From Mesorhizobium sp. NFR06 (GTDB lineage: Bacteria; Pseudomonadota; Alphaproteobacteria; Rhizobiales; Rhizobiaceae), in contig NZ_FOVT01000015.1 of NCBI RefSeq assembly GCF_900115245.1, positions 101,001-165,000 on the forward strand: a stretch of DNA of 64,000 nt, in the 5' to 3' direction. Each line of letters begins with the position of its first letter. Positions within the stretch are counted from its first letter, which is position 1. Made by a program: the position numbers and the translations under genes. Below the pieces are notes generated by a model. It did not search any database, had not been told where the DNA came from, and worked only from the letters and a program-made list of their open reading frames with translations. Shown one piece after another: positions 24,114-33,093 of the stretch.

Positions 24114-25330
24114 CTACTCGGCGGCTTGCTCGGGTCCCCTCAGGAAGGCCACCAGCGCTGCGAGCAACGTCGCCACGCCGCCATAGGCGAAGGCGGTGGC
24201 GACACCGGCATGATCGACCAGGAGGCCGCCGACGATGGCGCCCAGAGCGATCGCCACCTGGAAGGTGGCGACCATCAGGCCGCCGGCGCTCTCGGCCTGG
24301 TCTGGCGCGGCGCGCACCAGCCAGGTCTGCAGGCCGACCGGCACGGCGCCGAAGGCAAAGCCCCAAGCGGTGACGGCGATCGCCGCCGTTATCGGTGAGG
24401 CGCCGAACACCAGCAGCGCCGCCGCCGACAGGGCGATCAGCAGCGGCGCCAGGCCGACGGCCATCTTCAGGTTGCGCTCGGCCAGGAAGGCGCCGGCGAA
24501 ATTGCCGAAGAAGCCGCCAATGCCGTAGGCGAGCAGCACCAGCGAGATCGTCTCGATCGGCATCACCGGCACCGTCTCCAGGAACGGCCGCACATAGGTG
24601 AAGCCGGCAAACTGTCCGGACGCGACCAGCAGCACGACGAGCAGCGCGATGCGGATCATCGGCCGCTTCAGCACCTCGGCCAGGGTACGGAAGCTCGCCA
24701 CGGCGTCGGCGGCAGGCTGGGCAGGGTGGCGAGCTGGGTCAGAAGCGCCAGCCCGCCGACGATCGCGGCGATCATGAAGGCGGTGCGCCAGCCCCAGATG
24801 TCGCCGACATAGGCGCCGACCGGAGCCGCCGTCACGGTGGCGACCGAGACGCCGGTCAGGATGATCGACATGGCGCGCGGCATCAGCCGCATCGGCACCA
24901 GCCGCATCGCCATGGCGGCCGACATCGACCAGAAGCCGCCGAGCGCGACGCCTAGCACAACGCGGGCGAGAAGCAACATGGCGAGCGAGGACGCGAAGGC
25001 GGCAAGCAGGTTGGAGACGATCAGCAGGACGGAGAGAAGCCACATGACCAGCCGGCGGTCGAGCCGCTTGGTGACGATCGCCATGGTCGGCGCGGCAATT
25101 GCCCCGACGACGGCCGTCGCCGTCACCGCCTGGCCGGCGGCGCCTTCACTGACGCCAAGATCCTGCGCCAGTCGCGTCAACAGGCTGGCAGGCAGGAATT
25201 CGGCGGTCACCAAGCCGAAAACGCCAAGCGCCAGAGAGACCACCGCGCCCCATGCCGGCTCTGTTCGTTCCTCAGGTTCGGTTCTGTCGAGAACGGCGGC
25301 ATCGACGACGCCCGAGGCCGGTTCGGTCAT
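24114..25330 (-). pseudogene. MFS exporter (arabinose/drug-efflux type), single frameshift
   Basis: Two frames together make one roughly 405-residue major facilitator. The N-terminal half (25330 to about 24710) carries helices 1-6, including the loop-2/3 segment TKRLDRRLVMW and GVALGGFWSM. The rest, from about 24710 to 24114, continues in another frame with SFRTLAEVLKRPMIRIALL to the end. One base appears missing in the CCTGCCGCCGACGCC run near 24705-24715. The gene is divergent from an AraC regulator. It is either a recent pseudogene or an assembly error in a GC-rich run; one base would restore it. Confidence 0.75.
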
Positions 25331-25416
25331 GGCAAAATCTCCGATCTGTCTGCGGCGCCGCTGGCCAGTTTGGGCCCCCGTTACAGGTCGGCCGGCTTGG
25401 TCAGTCCGATTTGGTT

Positions 25417-25446
25417 GCGGCGCAACATTTGGCTGCAGCGCAACAT
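25417..25446. promoter_or_regulatory. Direct repeat, candidate AraC-family operator
   Basis: Two copies of GCNGCGCAACAT start 18 bases apart (25417-25428, 25435-25446) between the MFS and AraC genes. AraC/XylS proteins bind tandem direct repeats, so this is the likely control site. Confidence 0.5.
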
Positions 25447-25487
25447 AGGGAGTAACTGGCTGGAGTTTCCATGCTAAAAACGCCGAA

Positions 25488-26468
25488 ATGAATTACAATT
25501 CGTCCAAAACCGTTCTTCAGACGTCAGGCGATCCGCTAACCGACATGTTGCGCGGGCTGCGGCTCGATGGTGTCGACTACGGTCGCTGCGTGCTGGGCGC
25601 CCCCTGGGCGGTGTCGTTTCCCGCCCAGAAGGCGGCGCGGTTCCATTTCATCGGTCAGCAGGGCTGCTGGCTGTTCTCCCCCGCCAAGGAATGGATCGAG
25701 CTCTCGGTGGGCGATGCGCTGCTGATCCCGCGCGGGGCCGAGCATGTGCTGGCGAGCGCACCCGGCGTGCCTGCCGTGCCGATCGGCCGCTACACCATCG
25801 AGCCGGTGTGCGAAAACATCTACGACGTCTCCAATGGCTGCGACGGGTGCAAGACCTTGCTGTTTTGCGGCAGCATGCATTTCAACCTCGACGGCTCGCA
25901 TCCGCTGCTGGAGATGATGCCCGACCTGATGCAAGCGCATAAGCTGATGGCGAACGCGCCCGGCATCCAGCATTTGCTCGATGCCATGGCCGGCGAGGTG
26001 ACGATGGACCGAGTCGGCTCCGGCGGCATTCTCGCGCGCCTGGCCGACGTGCTAGCCGCCACCATCATCCGCTCCTGGGTGGAAAATGGCTGCGGCGACG
26101 CCACCGGATGGATCGCCGCAGTTCGCAATCCCGATGTCGGCAAGGTGCTCGCCGCCATTCACCTGCAGCCGGAGCACGACTGGACGGTCGAGGCGCTGGC
26201 CAGCATGATGGGCGCCTCGCGCTCCGCCTTTGCGCAGCGCTTCGCCAGCGTCGTCGGCGAGACGCCGGCTAAGTACGTGCTGCGCGTGCGCATGCACCAG
26301 GCGCGGCAATGGCTTATGCGCGACGGCATGAGGGTTTCGGTGGCGGCATCAAGGCTGGGCTACGATTCGGAGGCCTCCTTCAGCCGTGCCTTCAAGCGGG
26401 TGATGGGCGTGGCGCCGAGCCATTTCCGCAACACGGCCGGCAAAGAGGACGGCGCCGCCGCCGCCTGA
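25488..26468 (+). CDS. AraC-family regulator with N-terminal cupin
   Basis: A 326-residue regulator: an N-terminal cupin_6 type domain (about 15-200) with a Cys-rich segment (CENIYDVSNGCDGCKTLLFC) and a C-terminal pair of helix-turn-helices (about 215-315; DWTVEALASMMGASRSAFAQRF then VSVAASRLGYDSEASFSRAFKR). It is divergent from the MFS exporter, the usual layout for regulators of such pumps. The cysteines could sense reactive electrophiles or metal; that is inference. Confidence 0.88.
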   Translation: MNYNSSKTVLQTSGDPLTDMLRGLRLDGVDYGRCVLGAPWAVSFPAQKAARFHFIGQQGCWLFSPAKEWIELSVGDALLIPRGAEHVLASAPGVPAVPIGRYTIEPVCENIYDVSNGCDGCKTLLFCGSMHFNLDGSHPLLEMMPDLMQAHKLMANAPGIQHLLDAMAGEVTMDRVGSGGILARLADVLAATIIRSWVENGCGDATGWIAAVRNPDVGKVLAAIHLQPEHDWTVEALASMMGASRSAFAQRFASVVGETPAKYVLRVRMHQARQWLMRDGMRVSVAASRLGYDSEASFSRAFKRVMGVAPSHFRNTAGKEDGAAAA

Positions 26469-26568
26469 GACGTTCGCTCCCGTCTGGAGGAAACGCCAAG
26501 TTTTCCGGACGGCAGGTCATTCCTTATCCGCGGAGGCGACTTAATCTGGCCCGGTGGAGGATCCGAAA

Positions 26569-27000
26569 ATGGCCAATCGCCTTGCATTGTACCTGCTAGC
26601 AGCGCTCGCCGCGCTGCCGCAACGCGCTTTCGCGCTCGAAGACAGCTACCTTCCCGCCGACAAGATCCCTTATGCCGTCGAGGCGCCGGACCAGCCGCAG
26701 CGCCTTGGCCCGCTATGGGGCGAGCGGGCAAAGGGTCCGGCCGGCACGTTGCTGAAAGTGCCGGGCAACTGGCGCGCGCCCGTCCACGCGCACACCGCCG
26801 ACTACCGCGCCGTGGTCATCAAGGGGCTCTGGGCGCACTGGCAGATGCAAGGCGGCGAGGCCACCAAGGTCGAGCTGCCGCCAGGCTCCTACTGGACCCA
26901 GAAGGCCAACGAAATGCATGACGATGCCTGCCTGTCGGACAGCGAATGCGTGATCCTTCTGATCAACGACACGCCTTACCAGACCTACCTGCCGAAGTGA
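26569..27000 (+). CDS. Secreted DUF4437-like cupin protein
   Basis: A 143-residue protein. ATG at 26569 has GGAGG at 8-base spacing and beats a GTG 15 bases upstream. A signal peptide (ANRLALYLLAALAALPQRAFA) is followed by a small beta-barrel with His residues in VHAHTADYR and NEMHDDAC. Periplasmic cupins of this group are uncharacterised. It follows the AraC gene by 100 bp and may be part of the same stress module. Confidence 0.65.
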   Translation: MANRLALYLLAALAALPQRAFALEDSYLPADKIPYAVEAPDQPQRLGPLWGERAKGPAGTLLKVPGNWRAPVHAHTADYRAVVIKGLWAHWQMQGGEATKVELPPGSYWTQKANEMHDDACLSDSECVILLINDTPYQTYLPK

Positions 27001-27039
27001 CCGAGCGAAGCTCGGCTGAGCCGCGGGAGTTGGATAGCG

Positions 27040-28125
27040 TCAGCCGGCGTGCCGCAGGCTGATCCCGCTGCCCTTGTCGAACAGCACCACCTTGTCGGGG
27101 TTCCAGGCAAAGCGCACCGGCTGTTCGATCGTCACATCGGTCCTTGCCGGCACGGTGGCCCGCAGCATCGTCTCGCCGACCCTGAGCGTCACGATCTTCT
27201 CGACGCCATGGTTCTCTACGTCGTGGACCTGTGCCTCGATCGGCGCGCCGCTTTCCAGGTAGACATCCTCGGGACGGATGCCGAAGACGAGCGGACGACC
27301 GTCGGTCGCACCACTCGTCCTGGCTCCCCCCGCAAGCGGCAGTTCGAAATTGATCGGCGCCATCACCGCGCGGTCATTGACCAGTCTGCCGTCGATGAGA
27401 TTCATCGGCGGCGAGCCGACGAAGCTGGCGACATAGGTGTCGCGCGGATTGTTGTAGATCTCATGCGGCGTGCCGGTCTGGATAATGCGGCCATGGTTGA
27501 GCACGCCGACCTTGTCGCCCATCGACATCGCCTCGATCTGGTCGTGGGTGACGAACAGGAATGTGGCACCCAGCTGCATCTGCAGGTTCTTCAGTTCCGT
27601 GCGCAGCGCCTCGCGCAGCTTGGCGTCGAGCGCCGACAGTGGCTCGTCCATCAGGAACACGCGCGGCTTGCGCACGATCGCGCGGCCGATCGAGACCCGC
27701 TGCATCTCGCCGCCGGAAAGCCGGTCGGTCTTGCGGTCGAGCAGATGCTCGATCCTGAGCGTGCGCGCGGCGCGCGCGACGCGATCCTTGATCTCGGCAT
27801 CCGGCAGCCGGCGGATCTTCGGCTTCAGCGGAAATTCGAGGTTCTGCCGCACCGTGTAGCGCGGGTACAGCGAATACTGCTGCAGCACCAATGCCACGTC
27901 GCGTTCTGCAGCGCCCCAGTCGGCGACGTCGACGCCATCGATGAAGACCTGGCCCTCGGTCGGCTTGTCGAGCCCGGCGATCAGCCGCAACGTCGTCGTC
28001 TTGCCGGCGCCGGTCTCTCCAAGCAGCACGAAGAACTCGCCGTCCGCGATGTCGAGATTGAGGCCCGTCAACGCGGTGTGGCCGCCGAACTTCTTGGTGA
28101 TATTTTTCAGTTCGATATGGGCCAT
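27040..28125 (-). CDS. Sugar/polyol ABC transporter ATP-binding protein 1
   Basis: A 361-residue MalK/UgpC-type ATPase: Walker A GETGAGKTT (about residue 37), signature LSGGEMQRVS, Walker B VFLMDEP, H-loop VTHDQ, and a C-terminal TOBE-type regulatory domain. Last gene of a minus-strand importer operon; it meets the second ATPase without a gap. Two different full-length ATPases in one operon suggest a heterodimer, as in the glycerol importer GlpSTPQV of rhizobia. The GETGAGKT form is unusual compared with GPSGCGKS. Confidence 0.87.
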   Translation of the reverse strand: MAHIELKNITKKFGGHTALTGLNLDIADGEFFVLLGETGAGKTTTLRLIAGLDKPTEGQVFIDGVDVADWGAAERDVALVLQQYSLYPRYTVRQNLEFPLKPKIRRLPDAEIKDRVARAARTLRIEHLLDRKTDRLSGGEMQRVSIGRAIVRKPRVFLMDEPLSALDAKLREALRTELKNLQMQLGATFLFVTHDQIEAMSMGDKVGVLNHGRIIQTGTPHEIYNNPRDTYVASFVGSPPMNLIDGRLVNDRAVMAPINFELPLAGGARTSGATDGRPLVFGIRPEDVYLESGAPIEAQVHDVENHGVEKIVTLRVGETMLRATVPARTDVTIEQPVRFAWNPDKVVLFDKGSGISLRHAG

Positions 28126-29231
28126 TACAGCCTTACTCCGAGTGACTTGCCGCTTGCCGTGTCGAAGAAATGCGCCTGCTCGGGGTCGATGCGGGCGTGG
28201 ACCTTCTCGCCGGGACCCGAGACGTAACCGGCCTTGGTGCGGGCGCGCAGCATCTTGGAGCCGACCTTGAGGTCGACAATATCGAAAGACCCGAGCGGCT
28301 CGATGATCTGCGCCTCGACCGGCATGTAGCCGGGCGCGGCATCATGCCGGACGAGCACGCCCTCCGGACGGATGCCGAGTGTCAGGCCGTCATTGGCGGC
28401 GTGGCCGTTGAGTTTGGACAAAAGTTCGCGCGGAAACTCGAACCCCGTCGCGGCACCGCCAACGGCGACACGCGCGGCACCGGCTTCGTCCGCCACGCGA
28501 GCCTCGGCGATGTTCATCACCGGACTGCCGACGAACTGCGCCACGAACAGGTTTGCCGGATGCGAATAGACGTCGTCCGGCGTGCCGACCTGCTGGATGA
28601 ATCCCTCATGCATGATGACGATGCGGTCGGCCAGGCTCATCGCCTCGATCTGGTCGTGCGTGACGTAGATCGTGGTCGAGCCCTGCTTGACATGCAGGCG
28701 CTTGATCTCGGCACGCATTTCCTCGCGCAGCTTGGCGTCGAGCGCGCCGATCGGCTCGTCCATCAGCATCGCCTTCGGGCGCCGCACCAGCGCACGGCCG
28801 ATCGCCACACGCTGCATGTCACCGCCCGAGAGCGCCGACGGCCTCTTGTCGAGCAGGTCGGTGATGCGCAGCACCCGTGCGACCTCGCGCACCGATTTGT
28901 CGACTTCGCCACTGCTCATGCGCGTGGCGCGCAACGGAAAGGCGATGTTTTCGAACACCGTCATGTGCGGATAGAGCGAGAACGACTGGAACACCATGGC
29001 GATGTCGCGGTCGGCGGCCTTGAGGTGCTGCACGGCCTTGCCGTCGATCAGGATGTCGCCCTTGTCGATCGTCTCCAGCCCCGCGATCGCGCGCAGCGTC
29101 GTCGTCTTGCCGCAGCCGGATTGGCCAAGCAGCACGATGAACTCGTTGTCGGCGATGGCGAGGTTCAAATTGTGGATGACCTGGACGGCACCGAAGAATT
29201 TCTCGATGCCGCGAAGTTCGATCTGCGTCAC
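28125..29231 (-). CDS. Sugar/polyol ABC transporter ATP-binding protein 2
   Basis: A 368-residue ATPase with Walker A GQSGCGKTT, signature LSGGDMQRVA, Walker B AMLMDEP and H-loop VTHDQ, and a TOBE-type C-terminal half. It has the same plan as the neighbouring ATPase but is clearly diverged. Its start overlaps the end of the small membrane gene by 4 bases, so it is translationally coupled to the permease part of the operon. Confidence 0.87.
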   Translation of the reverse strand: MTQIELRGIEKFFGAVQVIHNLNLAIADNEFIVLLGQSGCGKTTTLRAIAGLETIDKGDILIDGKAVQHLKAADRDIAMVFQSFSLYPHMTVFENIAFPLRATRMSSGEVDKSVREVARVLRITDLLDKRPSALSGGDMQRVAIGRALVRRPKAMLMDEPIGALDAKLREEMRAEIKRLHVKQGSTTIYVTHDQIEAMSLADRIVIMHEGFIQQVGTPDDVYSHPANLFVAQFVGSPVMNIAEARVADEAGAARVAVGGAATGFEFPRELLSKLNGHAANDGLTLGIRPEGVLVRHDAAPGYMPVEAQIIEPLGSFDIVDLKVGSKMLRARTKAGYVSGPGEKVHARIDPEQAHFFDTASGKSLGVRL

Positions 29232-29449
29232 TGCCGGGCTCCCTCATGCATCGCTGCGCCGGTTTCCTCGCTGCGCTCCGGCGCAATCTTGGACGTGATG
29301 TTGAAGCCGATCAGCCCGGCCAGGATGATCGTCACGCCATAGGAGTGCAGGCTGAGGCTCCATGGCTGGCAGAGCGCGACGATGCCCAGCACCATGAGGA
29401 TCTGCGATGCCGGCAAAAGGTACCTCTCGTTGACCGTGCGAAAACTCAT
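29228..29449 (-). CDS. Small two-helix membrane protein of the importer operon
   Basis: 73 residues with two hydrophobic segments (LPASQILMVLGIVALCQPW and YGVTIILAGLIGFNI) and a charged tail. It overlaps the permease gene by 4 bases upstream and the ATPase by 4 downstream, so it is very likely translated. It resembles in place and size the DUF2160-type small membrane protein (GlpU) of rhizobial glycerol importers, though I cannot confirm homology. Confidence 0.7.
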   Translation of the reverse strand: MSFRTVNERYLLPASQILMVLGIVALCQPWSLSLHSYGVTIILAGLIGFNITSKIAPERSEETGAAMHEGARQ

Positions 29450-30402
29450 TTGCGGATCGCTCCGAACGTCACGCCGCGAAGCAGGTGGTTGCGCAGCAGG
29501 AAGGTGAAGATCGCGACCGGCAGAAGGAACAGGAAGGTGCCGGCGGCGATCGTCGTCCAGTCCGGCAGGCCCGACCCAATCTGGCTGGGGATGAAAGGCG
29601 GCGCCGTCTGGGCGCGCCGGTTGGTCATGATCAGCGCGAAAGCATATTCGTTCCAGGCCGTGATGAAGCAGAACACGGCTGTGGCGGCGATGCCGGTCGC
29701 AGCCTCGGGCAGCACGATCTTGAAGAAGGCCTGCATGCGGGTGTAGCCGTCGACGAGCGCCGCCTCCTCATACTCCTTCGGGATCTCGTCCATGAAGCCT
29801 TTCATCAGCCAGACCGAGAAGGACAGGTTGAAGGCGACATAGAGGATGATCAGGCCGATATGCGAGTCGTTGAGGCCGACGGCCCGGTACATCAGGAACA
29901 TCGGGATCGCGACCACCACCGGCGGCAGCATGCGCGTCGACAGGATGAAGAAGAGCAGGTCCGCCTCCCCCGCGATCTTGAACCGCGAGAAGCCGTAAGC
30001 GGTGAAGGTGCCCATGCCGACGGCAAGCACTGTGCTGATCACCGCCACGATCAGGCTGTTCATGAAACGGTCGGGATATTGCGAAAGCTGCACGTCCTTG
30101 CCAACCTTGAGCACGCGCTCGCCGCCGTCATAGATACGCTTTTCCCACCATGGCGCGGCGTCGTAGACTTGCGGATCGACGGTCTTCTGCATCTGCACGC
30201 GCTTTGTGAAGAGCCGCACGAACGGCGTTACCTCCGGCTCGAACAGCACGGTTGGCGGTACGCTGACCGCCAGTTCCTTCGGCTTGAAGGCCGTGGAGGC
30301 GATCCAGTAGATCGGCGCCAGGAACACCAGCGTCGCCACCAGCACCGCGGCGATGGCGACGCGGTTGAGCGCGACCTCGGAAGAAGTGCGGACGGCAGCC
30401 AT
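29446..30402 (-). CDS. Carbohydrate ABC transporter permease (MalG-like)
   Basis: A 318-residue permease with the coupling-loop motif EEAALVDGYTRMQAFFKIVLPEA and six predicted membrane helices. Between the first helix and the core lies an extra hydrophilic stretch of about 70 residues (VDPQVYDAAPWWEKRIYDGG region), probably periplasmic. It pairs with the MalF-like permease immediately upstream in the operon (3-base gap). Confidence 0.88.
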   Translation of the reverse strand: MAAVRTSSEVALNRVAIAAVLVATLVFLAPIYWIASTAFKPKELAVSVPPTVLFEPEVTPFVRLFTKRVQMQKTVDPQVYDAAPWWEKRIYDGGERVLKVGKDVQLSQYPDRFMNSLIVAVISTVLAVGMGTFTAYGFSRFKIAGEADLLFFILSTRMLPPVVVAIPMFLMYRAVGLNDSHIGLIILYVAFNLSFSVWLMKGFMDEIPKEYEEAALVDGYTRMQAFFKIVLPEAATGIAATAVFCFITAWNEYAFALIMTNRRAQTAPPFIPSQIGSGLPDWTTIAAGTFLFLLPVAIFTFLLRNHLLRGVTFGAIRK

Positions 30403-30405
30403 CTG

Positions 30406-31311
30406 TCAGCGCTCCTTCACCTTGTTGAGGTACTTCACGTAGAGGTTGGTGATGGCCAGAACCATGATCAGCACGATGTAGGCCAGCGCGCAGGACTTGC
30501 CGGTGTCCCACTGCTGGAAGGCTTGCTTGTAGAGCCGGATCGCGATCAGCTCGGCGGTCGGCTGCGTGGTCATCGTGTAGGCGATGTCGAAGGTCTTGAA
30601 GGCTTCCATGGTGCGAAAGATCAGCGCGATCAAAAGGATCGGCGAGACCAGCGGCAAGGTGATGCGGGTGAAGGTGTACCACCAGCCGGCGCGGTCGATG
30701 GCCGCCGCCTCGTAAAGATGCTGCGGCACGGCCGAGAGACCCGCGAGCGACAGCAGCATGACGAAGGGCGACCACATCCAGATGTCGGTGATCGCGACCG
30801 CGTAGAGCGCGCTGTCCGGATTGGAAAGCCAGGCGAAGTCGCCCAGGCCGAAGACATAGTTGATCGGTCCCCAGGACGGGCTGTAGAGCAACTGCCAGAA
30901 CAGGCCGACGACCGCCGCCGACATCATCATCGGCAGCAGCAACAGCGTGGTGATCAGGCCCTTCATCGGAAAGCTGCGGTTCAGCAGAAGCGCGAGACCG
31001 AAGCCGACGATCATTTGGCCGGCCACCGAAACGATGACGTATTTCGCCGTGATGACGAAGTTGGACCAGATGTGGTCGTCGGTGAGCAGCTCGCGATAGT
31101 TCTGCAAGCCGACGAACTGCCAGGGCTCTGTGCGGTTCGCGGCGAAATTGGTGAAGGAATAGCCGAGCGAATAGATCAGCGGGAAAATGTTGAAAACGAT
31201 CAGGAAAACCAGCGTCGGGATGATGAACATGTTGCGGATGGTCAGATCCGACCAGCCGCGCGCGGCGGCCCTGGAGGCCGGGTCAAGATTGGTGAGGGCT
31301 ACCGAAGCCAA
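30406..31311 (-). CDS. Carbohydrate ABC transporter permease (MalF-like)
   Basis: A 301-residue permease with the coupling loop YEAAAIDRAGWWYTFTRITLPL and six helices. It is the second gene of the operon after the binding protein, from which a stable hairpin separates it. With its partner it forms the membrane channel. The substrate, a sugar or polyol, is not readable from the sequence. Confidence 0.88.
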   Translation of the reverse strand: MASVALTNLDPASRAAARGWSDLTIRNMFIIPTLVFLIVFNIFPLIYSLGYSFTNFAANRTEPWQFVGLQNYRELLTDDHIWSNFVITAKYVIVSVAGQMIVGFGLALLLNRSFPMKGLITTLLLLPMMMSAAVVGLFWQLLYSPSWGPINYVFGLGDFAWLSNPDSALYAVAITDIWMWSPFVMLLSLAGLSAVPQHLYEAAAIDRAGWWYTFTRITLPLVSPILLIALIFRTMEAFKTFDIAYTMTTQPTAELIAIRLYKQAFQQWDTGKSCALAYIVLIMVLAITNLYVKYLNKVKER

Positions 31312-31332
31312 CGAACGTCTCCCTGAAAACAG

Positions 31333-31365
31333 GAATGCCGGAGGGGAAACCCTCCTCCGGCATTC
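31333..31365 (-). terminator. Strong hairpin between binding-protein and permease genes
   Basis: GAATGCCGGAGG (31333-31344) is complementary to CCTCCGGCATTC (31354-31365) with a short A-rich loop. There is no long T-run on the minus strand. It lies just downstream of the binding-protein stop and would favour partial termination or mRNA protection, giving more binding protein. Confidence 0.7.
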
Positions 31366-31377
31366 TGGCTGCGATGC

Positions 31378-32694
31378 TTACTTGTAGCGGTTGTACTTGG
31401 TGAACGTCGCCTTCCAGTCGGCGGCGGTCTTGTCGAGCGCTTCCTGGGCGGAGCCCTTTCCGCCGACCACGAACGGATAGATGTTCTGGTTCAGCTGATC
31501 GAGAACTTCGGCGTATTCGGGCGTTGCCCAGAAGTCCTTGACCATGAACATCGTGTCGTAGAACGCCTTGTTGTAAGGCGTGGCGTTCTGGAAGGCCTCT
31601 GACTTCAGGACGGCCTGGCTGCAGGTATAGCCGCCGAGATCGGCCCACTTCTTCTGGGTCTCGTCCTTGATGAACCATTCGAGGAACTTCATCGCCTCGT
31701 CCTTGTTCTTCGAGTACGAGACGACGGAGATGCCCTGTCCGCCGAGAGCGGCGAAGCGCTTGCCGTCCGGGCCGGCCGGGTTGGCGAAGAAGCCGGTGAC
31801 GTCGGCGTAGGGGTTGGTGGCCTTGTTCACCAGCGGCGGGAAGAAGGCGAAGAAGTTCATGCTCATCGCCGCGAGGCCGCCGGTGATCGCCTGGTTGTCT
31901 TCCACGAAGAAGGTCTTGCCCCAGCCCGGAGGCGTGAACTTGTAGAGTTCCTTGTACATGTCGAGGCCGGCAACGGCCTCTTTCGAATTTATGACGCCGT
32001 CGACCTTGTAGGTCGCGTAGTCGCCGAGATCGCCGCCATAGCTGAAGATGGCGCTTTCGACACCCATCGCCATCGCGTCATAGGAATTGTCGGTATAGAT
32101 GGCGACGCCATACCGCTTCTGGTCCGGGCGATGGAAGAACTCGGCGATGTCGCGCAGCTGCGCATAGGTCTTCGGGATGTCGAGGTCGTAGCCGTACTTC
32201 GCCTTGAAGGCTTCCTTCTCCTTCGGGTCCTCGAACCAGTCCTTGCGATAGGACCAACCGATCGCATCGCCTTCCAGGGGGATCGCCCAGTATTTGCCGG
32301 AGCCGCCGGGATACTCGGCATAATATTTGATGGTCGCGGGCGCCATCACATCGCCAAGCTTGTGCTGGTTGAAGAAGTCGGTCAGGTCGACATAGTGGCC
32401 CTGCGTCGAACCGGCGCCCAGCCACTGCGAGTCACCGACCACCATGTCGTAGGCATCACCATGCGCGTTGAATTCGGTAAAAGCCTTGGTCTGGAAGTCC
32501 GGCCACGGCGTGGTCTGCACCGTAACCTTCACACCGGTTTCGGCGGTGTAATCGTTGACGAGTTCCTGCAGATAGTTCGCCGGATCCCATTCCGCCCAGA
32601 AGATGGTAAGTTCCTTGTCCTGCGCGCGGACGGATGTCCCGCAGGCAAGCGCCAGCCCGATACCAGCGATCACGCTGGTCACTATCTTGCGCAT
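31378..32694 (-). CDS. Carbohydrate ABC transporter substrate-binding protein
   Basis: A 438-residue SBP_bac_1 periplasmic protein. Signal peptide MRKIVTSVIAGIGLALACG, cleaved after VRA near residue 24. The mature N-terminus KELTIFWAEWDPANYLQEL and the region DMVVGDSQWLG are typical of binding proteins for sugars and polyols. First gene of a six-gene minus-strand operon. A FadR-type operator identical to that of the 17.7 kb island lies 164 bp upstream, suggesting that this importer feeds that pathway. Confidence 0.88.
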   Translation of the reverse strand: MRKIVTSVIAGIGLALACGTSVRAQDKELTIFWAEWDPANYLQELVNDYTAETGVKVTVQTTPWPDFQTKAFTEFNAHGDAYDMVVGDSQWLGAGSTQGHYVDLTDFFNQHKLGDVMAPATIKYYAEYPGGSGKYWAIPLEGDAIGWSYRKDWFEDPKEKEAFKAKYGYDLDIPKTYAQLRDIAEFFHRPDQKRYGVAIYTDNSYDAMAMGVESAIFSYGGDLGDYATYKVDGVINSKEAVAGLDMYKELYKFTPPGWGKTFFVEDNQAITGGLAAMSMNFFAFFPPLVNKATNPYADVTGFFANPAGPDGKRFAALGGQGISVVSYSKNKDEAMKFLEWFIKDETQKKWADLGGYTCSQAVLKSEAFQNATPYNKAFYDTMFMVKDFWATPEYAEVLDQLNQNIYPFVVGGKGSAQEALDKTAADWKATFTKYNRYK

Positions 32695-32857
32695 AGTTTT
32701 CCTCCCTTGTGCGCATTCTACCTTGTCATGCGAGCCGGCAGCATGGTCGGCCCTGGTAGTTCCTCCGCAATGGCACTTTCCGGCCTTGGGCGGTCTCGCC
32801 CTGGCCGAAAAAACGGATCGCTGTCCTCACTTCCGATCCGCTTTATGCGTACTGATC

Positions 32858-32868
32858 TGGTATTACCA
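32858..32868. promoter_or_regulatory. FadR-type operator TGGTATTACCA upstream of the importer
   Basis: A perfect palindrome inside TCTGGTATTACCAA (32856-32869), the same 14 bases as at 17696-17709, where a sugar gene pair starts divergently. It lies in the gap upstream of the binding-protein gene. The remainder of 32695-33093 is AT-richer than its surroundings but shows no gene. Confidence 0.65.
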
Positions 32869-33032
32869 ATTCAAGAGGGCCGTCAAGCTCTTTCTTGAAC
32901 GCCGAAGAATGGCTCAACAAGTCATTCGAAACGGTATCTACCTGTTTTCTCTTATTTTTCCTACTCCTTGATACGAAAGGCCCTTGTTTCTCCTGATACA
33001 CTACAATCTCTATTGGTAGCTGGCTCCTCAGT

Positions 33033-33045
33033 CTGGTCCAACCAG
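33033..33045. promoter_or_regulatory. FadR-type palindrome CTGGTCCAACCAG
   Basis: Five-base arms CTGGT/ACCAG around CCA, near the end of the TetR gene and facing the importer promoter region. It is a variant of the CTGGTCCTACCAG site at 37706-37718 and shares the TGGTnnnACCA core. Confidence 0.5.
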
Positions 33046-33093
33046 ATTGGATCATTGCCGTCCCGGCTGCTGCTCAAGCCCGCTCGCTTTCGT

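Noticed and set aside
30000..31326. 613-codon plus-strand frame from 29485 over the permease genes
   Set aside because: It is the antisense of two clear permeases and has no hydrophobic or domain pattern of its own.
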